Below the pieces are notes generated by a model. That model was not told where the DNA came from. It saw nothing but the letters and a program-made list of their open reading frames with translations, and made no database searches. This document shows, piece after piece, positions 1 to 8,928 of a stretch of DNA of 64,000 nt (position 1 is the first letter of the stretch; every line of letters starts with the position of its first letter). Source of the stretch: Cellulomonas wangsupingiae (lineage in GTDB: Bacteria; Actinomycetota; Actinomycetes; Actinomycetales; Cellulomonadaceae). The position numbers and the translations under genes were made by a program. The DNA lies in contig NZ_CP101989.1 of assembly GCF_024508275.1 (NCBI RefSeq), positions 3,286,001 through 3,350,000 on the forward strand, written 5' to 3'.

Positions 1-703
1 GCACGAGCTCACGGTGCGTCGTGGTGTGCCGGCCGCGCCCGTCCGCCCGGCTCGCGGCGGTCGCCATGACCTCGCGCCCCGCGAGCGCGTTGACGAGGCT
101 CGACTTGCCGGCCCCGGACGGGCCGACCGCCACGAGCGCGACCCCCGGGGCCAGCAGCGCACGCACCGGGTCGAGGCCTGCGCCGTCGAGCACGCTGACC
201 GCGTGCACGTCCACCCCGATCGCCACCTGCGCGACCTCCGCCGCCATGCCCTGCGGGTCGGGCACGAGGTCCGCCTTGGTGAGCACGACGACGGGCCGGG
301 CACCCGAGCGCCAGGCGAGCGTGAGCAGGCGCTCGACCCGTCCGAGGTCCGGATCCGGGTCGAGGTGCTCGACGACGAGCACGACGTCGATGTTCGCCGC
401 GACGACCTGCTCGAGGGACGTGCGTCCCGCCGAGTCGCGCACGACGGCGCTCCGCCGGTCGTGCAGGTGCACCGCGTGCCACGGGTCGCCCACGCGCACG
501 TCCACGACGTCACCGACGGTCGGCGGGACGCGCGAGCCGTCGGGCAGCGGCAGGAGGCCGTCGCGCGGCAGCTCGGTGCGGTGCGCGGGCGCCCCCAGGT
601 CGTCGTCGGGGACGACGAGCAGCGCACCACGGTCGGCCCGCACGACGCGGGCGCGCAGCAGCCCGCCGTCGTCGACGGGGGGTGGTGCGGCGGGCTCGGT
701 CAC
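1..703 (-). CDS. rsgA: RsgA-type ribosome-associated GTPase, 3' end outside window
   Basis: Circularly permuted GTPase that in other bacteria helps mature the 30S ribosomal subunit. The permuted order is visible: an N-terminal OB-like segment, then the G4-type motif LTKADL, then the P-loop GPSGAGKSSLVNALAG. GTG at 703 starts the frame. About 234 codons are present; the family usually has about 330-370, so the C-terminal zinc-binding part lies beyond the window edge. It is the last of three same-strand genes here, 71 nt after the carboxypeptidase gene. The start is inferred; no strong ribosome-binding site is seen. Confidence 0.85.
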   Translation of the reverse strand, partial: MTEPAAPPPVDDGGLLRARVVRADRGALLVVPDDDLGAPAHRTELPRDGLLPLPDGSRVPPTVGDVVDVRVGDPWHAVHLHDRRSAVVRDSAGRTSLEQVVAANIDVVLVVEHLDPDPDLGRVERLLTLAWRSGARPVVVLTKADLVPDPQGMAAEVAQVAIGVDVHAVSVLDGAGLDPVRALLAPGVALVAVGPSGAGKSSLVNALAGREVMATAASRADGRGRHTTTHRELV

Positions 704-774
704 CCGTCGACGGTAGGTCGGGCCCGCCGTCGGGAGCACGGCATTTTCGCCGGGCGCCGGGCGCCGCGGACGCG

Positions 775-1602
775 TCAGCCGGGGTACTCCGCTCCCCCCG
801 CGACGCCGAGGGCCTCCTCGAGCGACCCGGTGCCCTGCTCGTGCATCCAGGCGGTCAGGTCACGGCCGACCCACCGCAGGTGCCAGCCCTCCGGGGCGTA
901 CCCCGTGACGGCCGTGTTCTGCTCGGTGTACCGCACGACGAACCCGAACTCCCAGCCGTGCTGCGCGAGCCACACGCCCTCGGCCGTGCGGGCGAAGCAC
1001 GTCTGCAGGTTGCACGCCGGGTCGCTCCCGGAGTCGAAGTCGACGGCGAGACCCGTCTGGTGCTCCGAGAATCCCGGCCGGGCGGAGTAGCGCTCGGCGT
1101 GGGCGAAGCCGCGGCGCGCCTCGATCTCGGCGCGCGCACCGGCCTGCTCGACGTACGAGCGGTACCCGCTGCGCACGACGAGACGCACCCCCGCCTGCTG
1201 CGCGGCGTCGACCATGGCCGTCACGTCGGGTGCCGCCACCGCACGCACCCGCGCCCGGCCGACGTCCACGAGGTCCGCCGGCTCGTGGTCCTGCGCGATC
1301 GGGTGCTGCTTGTTGACGATCACCCACGGGCTCGCCGGGTCGCTCGTGGAGTGCTGCGCGAGGTCGAAAGCAGGCTCGGGTGCGGGCGCCGGCTCGGCCG
1401 CCGGGGTGGCGGACGGCTGCGCCAGGTGCGTCGGGGCGACGAGGGCCTCGTCCCACGGCACGACCTCGGTCAGGCCCTGGAACCGGGTGGCGTCGTTGCC
1501 GGCCAGCTCGATCCAGAGCCCTGTCGCCGCGCCTCCGACCCCCAGCACCCCGATGACGACGACGACGGCCAGCACGACGCTGCGCCACGGGCGGGGGGTC
1601 AT
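775..1602 (-). CDS. VanY/M15B-type D-alanyl-D-alanine carboxypeptidase, membrane-anchored
   Basis: Predicted zinc D,D-carboxypeptidase that trims the terminal D-Ala of peptidoglycan peptides outside the cell. Residues 9-32 form one hydrophobic segment (signal anchor), followed by a Pro/Ala-rich linker. The catalytic domain (about residues 85-265) has the family motifs SEHQTGLAVDF, giving a His and an Asp zinc ligand, and EGWHLRWVG, giving the second His. A -10-like TACCAT (1610-1615) ends 7 nt before the ATG, so the transcript may be leaderless. The gene lies 34 nt downstream of the RNB ribonuclease gene on the same strand. Confidence 0.88.
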   Translation of the reverse strand: MTPRPWRSVVLAVVVVIGVLGVGGAATGLWIELAGNDATRFQGLTEVVPWDEALVAPTHLAQPSATPAAEPAPAPEPAFDLAQHSTSDPASPWVIVNKQHPIAQDHEPADLVDVGRARVRAVAAPDVTAMVDAAQQAGVRLVVRSGYRSYVEQAGARAEIEARRGFAHAERYSARPGFSEHQTGLAVDFDSGSDPACNLQTCFARTAEGVWLAQHGWEFGFVVRYTEQNTAVTGYAPEGWHLRWVGRDLTAWMHEQGTGSLEEALGVAGGAEYPG

Positions 1603-1636
1603 GGACGCGATGGTAGGGCGAAAAGGGAGGAACCGG

Positions 1637-3127
1637 TCACCGGGCGACGAACGTCACCCGTCGGTGGACGACGGACACCTCGTCCAGCCGAGCGTCGAGC
1701 GCCTCCCCGAGGGGCAGCGCAGCCGGGCCGGCGCCGAGCACCGGGGCGACGACGGCCGGGTCCCGCAGCTGCAGCGCACCGCGCGCCCGCCCGTCGCGGG
1801 GCTCGTCGACGTCCACGACGACCCCCGTGAACGTCTCCCCGACGCGCGGCGCCAGGACGACCGCCTCCACGAGGTCGAGCGCCCCGCGGTCGAACGCGGC
1901 GACCCGGCGGCCGGTGCGGGCCATCGTGGCCGGCAGGCCGGGCAGCGCGTCGTGCACCCAGGCCGGCACGTCGTGCCCGCCGACGGCCGCGAGGCAGACC
2001 TCGGTGCCGTACCGGTCCACCAGGCGGCGCAGGGGTGCCGTGACGTGCGCGTACGGCGCCCGGATGGCCGCGTGCTCGGCGTCGTCACCGGTGGGCACGG
2101 GTGCGTCCACCGCCCCGAAGGACCGGTAGCCGGCACCACGGAACAGGGTCGTCGCCTCCCGCAGGAACGCCGCGTGCGGGCCGCGGCGGGAGTCGAGGCC
2201 CGCGAGCAGGTCCGGGTACGGCACGTCGTCGGGCCACGCGATGTCGAGCGCCGCCGCGGTGCGGCGCAGCCGCGCGACGTCACGCGGGTCGGCCGGCGGC
2301 AGGGTGCGCACCACGCCGACGCCGGCGTCGAGCATGAGCCGGGCGGCGACGATGCCGGTGAGCAGCGAGATCTGGGCGTTCCAGCCCTCCACCGGCAGCG
2401 TCGCGCGGAACCGCAGGTCGAACGTGCCGTCGTCGGCGCGCACGACCTCCTGCTCGGGGACGTCGAGGGACGCACCGCCGCGCTCCCGCTCGCGCGCCTC
2501 GCGCAGCCGGCCCACGGCCGCCAGCGCCTCGAGCAGGTCGTCGGCGGATCCCGCGTCGAGGCTCGCCTGGGCCTGCGCGTAGGACAGCTGGGCCCGGCTG
2601 CGGACCAGGGCCCGCTCGACGTGGACGTCCACGGGCTCGCCGTCGGCGTCGAGGTCGACGCGCCACAGCACGGCCGGTCGCACCTGGTCGGGCAGCAGGC
2701 TGGCGGCGCCCTCCGAGAGCACGGTCGGGTGCAGCGGGACGCGGCCGTCGGGGCTGTAGCAGGTCGCCCCGCGGCGGTGGGTCTCGGCGTCGAGCGGACC
2801 GCCCGGGGCGACGAACGCCGCGACGTCGGCGATCGCGTACTGCACGCGCCACCCGGTGTCGCGTCGTGCCACGTGCACGGCCTGGTCGAGGTCGGTCGAC
2901 CCCTCGGGGTCGATCGTCACGAACGGCACGTCGGTGCGGTCGGCCCGTGTCCCGGGCAGGCGGGTGTCGTCGGGGCCGCGACGGGCCGCGGCGTCCGCCT
3001 CGGCGAGCGCGTCGTGGGGGTAGTCGACGGGGAGCTCGACCTCCGCCCGCAGGGCGTCGAGACCGTCGCGCACGGCGACCGTGGCGGCGTCGGAGGGGAC
3101 GAGGAGACGAACGGGGCGGCCGGGCAC
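1637..3127 (-). CDS. RNB-domain (RNase II family) 3'-5' exoribonuclease, short actinobacterial form
   Basis: Predicted hydrolytic 3'-5' exoribonuclease. The RNB catalytic core starts near residue 70 with TIDPEGSTDLDQAV. The metal-binding Asp residues of RNase II are kept except the last, which is Gln (DLDQ instead of DMDD); as far as I recall this is usual in short actinobacterial members. The later motif APYAHVTAPLRRLVDRYG is the conserved RNB block. At 496 aa it lacks the long cold-shock and S1 extensions of full RNase R. The GTG start is preceded by TACAGT (3134-3139) at 6 nt, consistent with leaderless initiation. Confidence 0.87.
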   Translation of the reverse strand: MPGRPVRLLVPSDAATVAVRDGLDALRAEVELPVDYPHDALAEADAAARRGPDDTRLPGTRADRTDVPFVTIDPEGSTDLDQAVHVARRDTGWRVQYAIADVAAFVAPGGPLDAETHRRGATCYSPDGRVPLHPTVLSEGAASLLPDQVRPAVLWRVDLDADGEPVDVHVERALVRSRAQLSYAQAQASLDAGSADDLLEALAAVGRLREARERERGGASLDVPEQEVVRADDGTFDLRFRATLPVEGWNAQISLLTGIVAARLMLDAGVGVVRTLPPADPRDVARLRRTAAALDIAWPDDVPYPDLLAGLDSRRGPHAAFLREATTLFRGAGYRSFGAVDAPVPTGDDAEHAAIRAPYAHVTAPLRRLVDRYGTEVCLAAVGGHDVPAWVHDALPGLPATMARTGRRVAAFDRGALDLVEAVVLAPRVGETFTGVVVDVDEPRDGRARGALQLRDPAVVAPVLGAGPAALPLGEALDARLDEVSVVHRRVTFVAR

Positions 3128-3549
3128 GGGACGACTGTAGGCGCCGACGACGGCAACGGCGCAGGTGACCGGTGGTCACGTGGGCGGGACCGGCCGTACC
3201 GCCCCGCCGCCCGCGACCCGGACCGTCCGCGCACGCGCGCCGACAGCCCGCCACCTGCGGTCCCGTCTCACCAGGCAAGAAAGCAGATCGATCTTGTCGT
3301 CTTTTACCGGTGACGCGCCTAGCCTCCGAGAGGAGCACGCGCCCCGGGCCGCCCGCCCGGCCACCGACGGGAGACGCACGGTGAGCACCACCGCCCCGCC
3401 CGCCGCCGGCCGTCGATGTCCGCGTCGCGGGTCCGCGCCCGCCGCCCCGGCGCCCGCGTCCCGCCCCGCGGACCCCCGCCCCGTCGTGACACCGGCGGGC
3501 CGGTCCCGCGCGCCTCCGCCCGCCCACCCGCAGCACCCCGGAGAGACCC
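3128..3549. other. Divergent intergenic region with family B repeat and 10-bp palindrome
   Basis: This 422-nt region separates the RNB gene (minus) from the flavin reductase operon (plus). It holds one family B palindrome (3165-3179, GTGACCGGTGGTCAC) and an A/T-richer patch at 3276-3310. That patch contains the perfect palindrome AGATCGATCT (3285-3294) inside a CAAGA/TCTTG inverted repeat (3276-3280, 3292-3296). This suggests an operator for the downstream reductase pair. I see no convincing coding sequence; a GTG-started frame at 3381 runs over the reductase start but has no protein-like composition. Confidence 0.4.
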
Positions 3550-4104
3550 ATGACCCGACCCGACACCGCACGCGTCGTCGCCCTCGTCGGCAACCCGCGC
3601 CCCGGCTCCCGCACCCTCGGCGCGGCCACCACGCTCGCCGCCACCCTCGCCGACCGCCTGGCGGGTGACGAGCCCACCGTCGTGGACGTCGCCGCACTCG
3701 CGCCCGCCCTGCACACGCACCCCCGCACCCCCGAGCTCGACGCCGCGCTCGCGGCCGTCGCGGGCGCCGACGTCCTCGTCGTCGCGACCCCCGTCCACAA
3801 GGCGTCCTTCACCGGCCTGCTGAAGTCGTTCCTCGACCTGTACGGCCCGGACGGGCTCGACGGCGTCACGGCCGTCCCGCTGGTCGTGTCGGCCGCCGCG
3901 GCGCACGCGCTCGTCGGCGAGGTGCACCTGCGGCCCGTGCTCGTCGAGCTCGGCGCGAGCGTGCCGACCCGCTCGCTGACGGTCCTGGACACCGAGCTCG
4001 CGGACCTCGCGCCCGCCGTGGACCGCTGGTGGGTGCGCGCCGAACGGCCCCTGCGCCGGGCCGTCGGCGCCCGCGCCGACGCACTGCTGGAGGCGGCCCG
4101 ATGA
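3550..4104 (+). CDS. NAD(P)H-dependent FMN reductase (SsuE/MsuE-like flavodoxin fold)
   Basis: Predicted NAD(P)H:FMN oxidoreductase supplying reduced flavin to a partner monooxygenase. The N-terminus VVALVGNPRPGSRT matches the phosphate-binding loop of the NADPH-dependent FMN reductase family, and the segment ATPVHKASFTGLLKSFLDL matches the conserved flavin-site block around residue 85. Its 184 aa fit the family. GGAGAG lies 7 nt before the ATG. The stop overlaps the next ATG by 4 nt, so both reductases are probably translated together. A sulfonate role is possible but no monooxygenase or transporter is adjacent. Confidence 0.85.
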   Translation: MTRPDTARVVALVGNPRPGSRTLGAATTLAATLADRLAGDEPTVVDVAALAPALHTHPRTPELDAALAAVAGADVLVVATPVHKASFTGLLKSFLDLYGPDGLDGVTAVPLVVSAAAAHALVGEVHLRPVLVELGASVPTRSLTVLDTELADLAPAVDRWWVRAERPLRRAVGARADALLEAAR

Positions 4105-4640
4105 GCACCAGCACCCACGACCTGCGTCACCTCGAGCGCGCGCTCGCCGAGCACGACGAGCCGGCGCTCACGCCCGAGCAGTACAAGCAGGTGTTCCGCC
4201 GGCACGCCGCGGGCGTCGCCGTCGTCACGCTGCGCGACGAGGGACGCCCGGTGGGCTTCACGGCCACCTCCGTGATCTCGGTGTCCGCCGCGCCCCCGCT
4301 GCTCGCCTTCTCGCTGGCGTCCGGCTCGTCGTCGTGGCCCGCGCTGTCACGCGCGGCGACCGTCGCCGTCTCCTTCCTGGCCGAGGGCCAGGAGGACGTC
4401 TCGACCCGGTTCGCCACGTCCGGCGTCGACCGCTTCGCCGCGGGCGGCTGGACGGCCCTGCCCAGCGGCGAGCCGGTGATCGACGGCGCGCAGGCGTGGG
4501 TCCGGGGACGGGTCGTCCAGCGCACGCCCGTCGGCGACAGCTACCTGGTCTCGCTGCGGGCGCTCGCGCACGGCGTCACCGACGCGCACCCGCTCATCTA
4601 CCGCGACCGCGTCTACCACCGCCTGACGCGCCCCGCCTGA
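4101..4640 (+). CDS. Flavin reductase-domain protein (DIM6/NTAB family)
   Basis: FMN-binding split-barrel protein, probably an NAD(P)H:flavin oxidoreductase component. The core QVFRRHAAGVAVVTLRD and GFTATSVISVSAAPPLLAF is the flavin reductase-like signature. The ATG at 4101 is chosen because it makes an ATGA overlap with the preceding stop; an in-frame ATG farther upstream would lie inside the reductase gene. Product 179 aa. With its partner it forms a two-gene operon that ends at the 16-bp inverted repeat at 4661-4707. Confidence 0.85.
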   Translation: MSTSTHDLRHLERALAEHDEPALTPEQYKQVFRRHAAGVAVVTLRDEGRPVGFTATSVISVSAAPPLLAFSLASGSSSWPALSRAATVAVSFLAEGQEDVSTRFATSGVDRFAAGGWTALPSGEPVIDGAQAWVRGRVVQRTPVGDSYLVSLRALAHGVTDAHPLIYRDRVYHRLTRPA

Positions 4641-4660
4641 CCCGCGCGCCCCACCGCCCG

Positions 4661-4707
4661 CGAGAGGTCGATCCAGTCACGCGTCCGCGGGCTGGATCGA
4701 CCTCTCG
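4661..4707. terminator. Perfect 16-bp inverted repeat, family A, between convergent genes
   Basis: Left arm CGAGAGGTCGATCCAG (4661-4676) and its exact reverse complement (4692-4707) flank a 15-nt loop. The site lies between the convergent flavin reductase and purL genes, so it can act as a bidirectional terminator, although no U-tract follows on either side. The arm matches the family A repeats at 7305-7488, 49861-49974 and 52305-52352. Confidence 0.65.
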
Positions 4708-4737
4708 GGCGCCGGAGGCTCCCCCGGGCGGCGGGTG

Positions 4738-7137
4738 TCAGCCGAAGAGCCGCGGGAGCGTCGCCTCCCAGGTCGCACGGGCCTCCGTCAGCGGCAGGGT
4801 GAACATCCCGCGCACCTCGACGGCCGCCTCGTGGGTGTGGTCCGTGTCGTCGGCCGGAGTGCCGGCACCCGGCGTGCACGTCTCCGCCGTCTCGCCCAGG
4901 CGCAGCGCCGGGACGCCGCGCGCGGTGCACAGGTCGAGCAGCCGCACCTCCTCCGAGCGCGGCACCGCGACGATCGCCCGGGCCTGCGACTCGGAGAACA
5001 GCGCCTCGAACGGCGTCACGCCGTCGCGCTCGCAGAGCGCGTCGAGGCCGACCTGCACGCCGACGCCGTAGCGCAGGCTCGACTCGACGAGCGCGAGCGC
5101 GAGCCCGCCCTCGGACAGGTCGTGGGCGGCGTCGACCAGGTCGTCACGCGCGGCGGCGACGAGCACCTGCGCGAGCCGACGCTCGGCCTCGAGGTCGACC
5201 CGCGGCGGGACGCCACCGAGGTGGCCGTGCACGACGTCGGCCCACGCGGACCCGTCGAGCTCGGCGCGCGTCGTCCCGAGCAGGTAGACGGCCTGGCCCG
5301 GCGCGGTCCACCCGGAGGAGACCGCGTCGGCGACGTCGTCGAGCACGCCGAGGACGCCGACGACGGGCGTGGGGTGGATCGCCGAGTCGATCTGACCGGG
5401 CTCCCCCGTGCCGTTGTAGAGCGAGACGTTGCCGCCGGTGACCGGCACCTCGAGCGTCCGGCACGCGTCGGCCAGCCCGCGGATCGCCTCGACGAGCTGC
5501 CACATGGTGTCGGGGTGCTCGGGGCTGCCGAAGTTGAGGCAGTCCGTCACGGCCAGCGGCCGCGCGCCGACCGTGGCGACGTTGCGGTACGCCTCGGCGA
5601 GCGCGAGCTGCGCACCGGTGTACGGGTCGAGCTTGGTGTAGCGGCCGTTGGCGTCGGTGGCCAGCGCGACGCCCAGGCCCGTGGTCTCGTCGACGCGCAC
5701 GACGCCCGAGTCGTCCGGCTGGGCGAGCGCGGTGTTGCCCTGGACGAAGCGGTCGTACTGGTCCGTGACCCACGCCGGCGAGGCCAGGTTGGGCGACGCG
5801 AGCAGCCGCAGCAGCGTGGCGCGCAGCTCCTCGCCGCCCTCCGGGCGCGCGTAGCGGGCCGCGCCCTCGGGGGTGCTGACGGAGTCCGCGACGAGCCCGT
5901 CCTGCCAGGCCGGACGCGCGTACGGGCGGTCGTAGACCGGGCCGTCGTGCGCGACGGTCTTCGGGTCGACGTCGACGATCCGCTGCCCGAAGTGGTCGAT
6001 CGTCAGGCGACCGGTGCCGGTGACCTCGCCGATCACGGCCGTCTCGACGTCCCACTTCCCGGTGATCGCGAGGAAGGCGTCGAGCTTCTCGGGCCGGACC
6101 ACGGCCATCATGCGCTCCTGCGACTCCGACATGAGGATCTCGCCGGCCGTCAGCGTCGGGTCGCGCAGCAGCACGTTCTCCAGGTCGACGTGCATGCCGC
6201 CGTCACCGTTGGACGCGAGCTCGCTCGTCGCGCAGGAGATGCCGGCCGCACCCAGGTCCTGGATGCCCTCGACCACGCGCGCCGCGTACAGCTCGAGGCA
6301 GCACTCGATGAGCACCTTCTCCATGAACGGGTCGCCGACCTGCACGGACGGGCGCTTGGACGGCTTGGTGTCGTCGAACGTCTCCGACGCGAGGATCGAC
6401 GCCCCGCCGATGCCGTCGCCGCCGGTCCGCGCACCGAACAGGACGACCTTGTTGCCGACGCCCGAGGCGTTGGCCAGGTGGATGTCCTCGTGGCGCAGGA
6501 CGCCGAGGCACAGCGCGTTGACCAGCGGGTTGCCCTGGTAGCAGGAGTCGAACACCAGCTCGCCGCCGATGTTCGGCAGGCCGAGGGAGTTGCCGTACCC
6601 GCCGACGCCCGCGACGACGCCGTGCACGACGCGCGCGGTGTCCGGGTGCGCGGGGTCTCCGAACCGCAGCTGGTCCATGACCGCCACGGGACGCGCACCC
6701 ATCGAGATGATGTCGCGCACGATGCCGCCGACGCCTGTCGCCGCCCCCTGGTAGGGCTCGACGTACGACGGGTGGTTGTGCGACTCGACCTTGAAGGTCA
6801 CGGCCCAGCCGTCACCGATGTCGACGACGCCCGCGTTCTCGCCGATGCCGACGAGCAGGTGCTCCTTCATCGCCGGCGTGGTCTTCTCGCCGAACTGCCG
6901 CAGGTGGGTCTTCGACGACTTGTACGAGCAGTGCTCGGACCACATGACCGAGTACATCGCGAGCTCGGCGGCGGTGGGACGCCGCCCGAGGATGTCGCGG
7001 ATCCGCTGGTACTCGTCGGGCTTGAGCCCCAGCTCGGCGAACGGCTGCTCGACGTCCGGGGTGGCCGCGGCGTGCTCGACGGTGTCGGACGTGTGCGGGG
7101 CGGACGGGACGTCGGGGCGCGCAGGTGCGGTGGTCAT
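4738..7137 (-). CDS. purL: Phosphoribosylformylglycinamidine synthase II
   Basis: Large subunit of FGAM synthase, which converts FGAR, ATP and glutamine-derived ammonia to FGAM in purine synthesis, acting with PurS and PurQ. The N-terminal motif [18 protein letters not shown] carries the family's catalytic His. Glycine-rich ATP-site blocks such as [14 protein letters not shown] follow, and the second AIRS-like half starts near residue 400. At 799 aa it is the small PurL type. The ATG at 7137 is preceded by GAGGG; an upstream in-frame extension only translates the repeat array. PurS and PurQ are not in the window. Confidence 0.95.
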   Translation of the reverse strand: MTTAPARPDVPSAPHTSDTVEHAAATPDVEQPFAELGLKPDEYQRIRDILGRRPTAAELAMYSVMWSEHCSYKSSKTHLRQFGEKTTPAMKEHLLVGIGENAGVVDIGDGWAVTFKVESHNHPSYVEPYQGAATGVGGIVRDIISMGARPVAVMDQLRFGDPAHPDTARVVHGVVAGVGGYGNSLGLPNIGGELVFDSCYQGNPLVNALCLGVLRHEDIHLANASGVGNKVVLFGARTGGDGIGGASILASETFDDTKPSKRPSVQVGDPFMEKVLIECCLELYAARVVEGIQDLGAAGISCATSELASNGDGGMHVDLENVLLRDPTLTAGEILMSESQERMMAVVRPEKLDAFLAITGKWDVETAVIGEVTGTGRLTIDHFGQRIVDVDPKTVAHDGPVYDRPYARPAWQDGLVADSVSTPEGAARYARPEGGEELRATLLRLLASPNLASPAWVTDQYDRFVQGNTALAQPDDSGVVRVDETTGLGVALATDANGRYTKLDPYTGAQLALAEAYRNVATVGARPLAVTDCLNFGSPEHPDTMWQLVEAIRGLADACRTLEVPVTGGNVSLYNGTGEPGQIDSAIHPTPVVGVLGVLDDVADAVSSGWTAPGQAVYLLGTTRAELDGSAWADVVHGHLGGVPPRVDLEAERRLAQVLVAAARDDLVDAAHDLSEGGLALALVESSLRYGVGVQVGLDALCERDGVTPFEALFSESQARAIVAVPRSEEVRLLDLCTARGVPALRLGETAETCTPGAGTPADDTDHTHEAAVEVRGMFTLPLTEARATWEATLPRLFG

Positions 7138-7304
7138 CGGTTCCCTCGGTGGAGGCCGGGTCCGCAGGGGCGCTCGCCCGCGCAGGTCCCGCGCCGCAGT
7201 CGGCAGACGCAGGCCAGCGTACCGGCGCGCGCCCGCCCGCCGGGGCGGTGTCCGCGCCCGGTCGCCCCGGCTTCGGCCATGGACCTGGTGGGCGAGCCCG
7301 GTGC

Positions 7305-7488
7305 GACTGGATTGCTCTCTCACGCCCGGGGGTGGACTGGATTGCTCTGTCACGCCCGGGGGTGGACTGGATTGCTCTGTCACCCGGGTCCGGGCCACCG
7401 GGGGGCCAGCACCCCCATGCCGTGAGAGAGCAATCCAGTCGTGCCGTGAGAGAGCAGTCCAGTCGTGCCGTGAGAGAGCAATCCAGTA
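7305..7488. repeat. Family A array: three direct then three inverted 19-bp repeats
   Basis: Three copies reading GACTGGATTGCTCTSTCAC (7305-7323, 7335-7353, 7365-7383) are spaced exactly 30 nt apart with an identical 11-nt spacer. After 38 nt, three reverse-complement copies (7422-7440, 7446-7464, 7470-7488) follow at an exact 24-nt period with spacer GTGCC. Single-base differences occur between copies. The array lies downstream of the DUF2599-like gene and upstream of purL, both on the minus strand, and can fold into nested hairpins. The rest of 7138-7503 holds only the purL ribosome-binding region. Confidence 0.9.
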
Positions 7489-7503
7489 CGTGGGGCGGGC
7501 GGG

Positions 7504-8367
7504 TCAGAGGTCGTCGTCGGTGGGGTTGCAGCGGGTCGTGAGCATGGTCGCCGTGCCCACCTCCGGGCGCCACGGCTCGAGGTTCCACGACGCCTTGTCG
7601 CGCGCCCCGAGGACGTGGCACCACAGCTGCGCCTGCATCGACGGCGACGCGGCCTCCGGCTCGGCGACGGCGAGCCGGGACGCGAGCGCCTGCTGTGCGG
7701 CCAGGCTGCCGGTGCGCACCCACGGGGCCGGGACGACGGCGAGCGACCGACCACCCTCGGCCTCGCCCCACGTCGCGTTCTCCAGCGGCACGGTCCCGAC
7801 GACGAACGACGCCGACCCCGTCGGCCCGTCGAGCGCGACCACGTCGCCCTCGGGACGCCACGCGCCCCGGGTCCCGTCGGCCGCGACGGGGGCCGCGAGC
7901 GCGGCGACGACCGTGCCGGCCTCGTCGTGCAGGGTCAGCGACCCGTCGGTCTGCACCTCGACGCGGCCGCCGGGCGGTGGCGCCACCCAGCCAAGGGTGC
8001 CGGGAGGCGCCTGCGCGGTCGCCAGGATGGAGCCGTCGCCCTGGTCGACGACCTGCAGCCCGCCGCCGTCGGCGGGCAGCAGCGACCCGGCGTCGTGGCC
8101 GAGCCGCGCGGCGTCGGCGAGGGGCGCCCCGTCCTGCAGGACCGTCCCGGCGTCCGGGACCACCGGGCCTGCACCGGCGGACGAGCCGGCGGACGAGGGC
8201 GGCGGCGTGGTCACCACCGGCGTCGACGGTCCCGCCGGCGCATCGGCGATTGCGCCGCACGCGGCTGCGAGGGCGGTCACCACGGCCACGACGACGCACA
8301 CGGTCGCGGCACGCGACGCGACAGCACCCCGTCCCGCCCGACCCCGACCCACCGCGCGCGCACCCAC
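7504..8367 (-). CDS. Secreted lipoprotein with DUF2599-like C-terminal domain
   Basis: Function unknown. The N-terminus is basic (VGARAVGRGRAGRG), then a hydrophobic stretch ending in LAAAC forms a lipobox, so the mature protein should be lipid-anchored outside the membrane. A Pro/Ser/Ala-rich linker and a beta-rich middle region follow. The C-terminal 45 residues, with WCHVLGARDKASWNLEPWRP and two Cys, resemble DUF2599 of secreted actinobacterial proteins (from memory). The GTG at 8367 is chosen because the longer frame upstream lacks protein-like composition. Product 287 aa. Confidence 0.7.
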   Translation of the reverse strand: MGARAVGRGRAGRGAVASRAATVCVVVAVVTALAAACGAIADAPAGPSTPVVTTPPPSSAGSSAGAGPVVPDAGTVLQDGAPLADAARLGHDAGSLLPADGGGLQVVDQGDGSILATAQAPPGTLGWVAPPPGGRVEVQTDGSLTLHDEAGTVVAALAAPVAADGTRGAWRPEGDVVALDGPTGSASFVVGTVPLENATWGEAEGGRSLAVVPAPWVRTGSLAAQQALASRLAVAEPEAASPSMQAQLWCHVLGARDKASWNLEPWRPEVGTATMLTTRCNPTDDDL

Positions 8368-8456
8368 GCCGCGACCGTACCGCCGTGCGGCCCGGTGACC
8401 GTGGACACGGCGTCCGCCGGGTGGCAGATTGCGTGCACCCGACGAAGGGACACGCG

Positions 8457-8627
8457 ATGTCGAGCACCGAGCCCGGACACCTGCCGGAGCCCGAGCCGCG
8501 GGACTTCCGCCGGCTCCCCGAGCCGGTCGCGCTCGAGGACACGGTGACCAGCGTCGACGTGAGGCCCGTGCCGGACCCCGACGGCGGCCGAGACCCCGAC
8601 CACGAGTGGATGCTGCGGCACGCCTGA
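8457..8627 (+). CDS. Small acidic hypothetical protein (56 aa)
   Basis: A short frame beginning MSSTEPGHLPEPEPRDFRRL and ending DHEWMLRHA. GAAGGGA sits 6-7 nt before the ATG, and codon third positions are strongly G/C, as in neighbouring genes. It is rich in Pro, Glu and Asp with no membrane segment or known motif. It is divergent from the DUF2599-like gene and co-directional with the GH16 gene. No function can be assigned; conservation in related genomes would decide whether it is real. Confidence 0.5.
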   Translation: MSSTEPGHLPEPEPRDFRRLPEPVALEDTVTSVDVRPVPDPDGGRDPDHEWMLRHA

Positions 8628-8798
8628 GCCCCACCGCTCCCCCGGACGCGCACCCGCCGCGTCCCGCCGTCCTCGCCGCCCGCGCAGCCGCGCTGCCCGC
8701 ACGAGAGCCCGCGCACGGTCGGCGTCCCGCCGGGCGCGACGACCGGCATGCCCCGCCCACCGCTGCCCGCAGCCGCACACCAACGCTTCGACCCGTCG

Positions 8799-8828
8799 TT
8801 GACCCTCCACAGGTATAACGGTTAACCT
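8799..8828 (+). promoter_or_regulatory. GH16 promoter with embedded LacI-type operator
   Basis: TTGACC (-35, 8799-8804) and TTAACC/TAACCT (-10, 8822-8828) flank an AT-rich imperfect palindrome AGGTATAACGGTTAACCT (8811-8828) with the central CG typical of LacI-family operators. A bound repressor would cover the spacer and the -10. The same layout and 16 of 18 operator bases recur in reverse orientation at the ABC operon (18594-18622). The rest of 8628-8928 holds no gene. Confidence 0.65.
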
Positions 8829-8928
8829 GCCTGTCACGAGGTCGGCCCGCGCAACGTCGCGAGGGACCGACCGCGTTCCGCGACCCCCGATGGTCGATCT
8901 CCGCAACGACGCGAGAGGACACGCCACT

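Noticed and set aside
3381..3668. Possible leader peptide or small gene before the FMN reductase
   Set aside because: It is Pro/Arg/Ala-rich, overlaps the reductase start, and has no Cys cluster or stop before the gene.
7138..7398. Longer purL start at 7398
   Set aside because: The extension translates the repeat array ([10 protein letters not shown] repeated). The ATG at 7137 has a ribosome-binding site and matches family length.
7305..7488. Possible CRISPR array
   Set aside because: Repeats are only 19 bp, half of them inverted, spacers are identical 5- or 11-nt sequences, and there are no cas genes.
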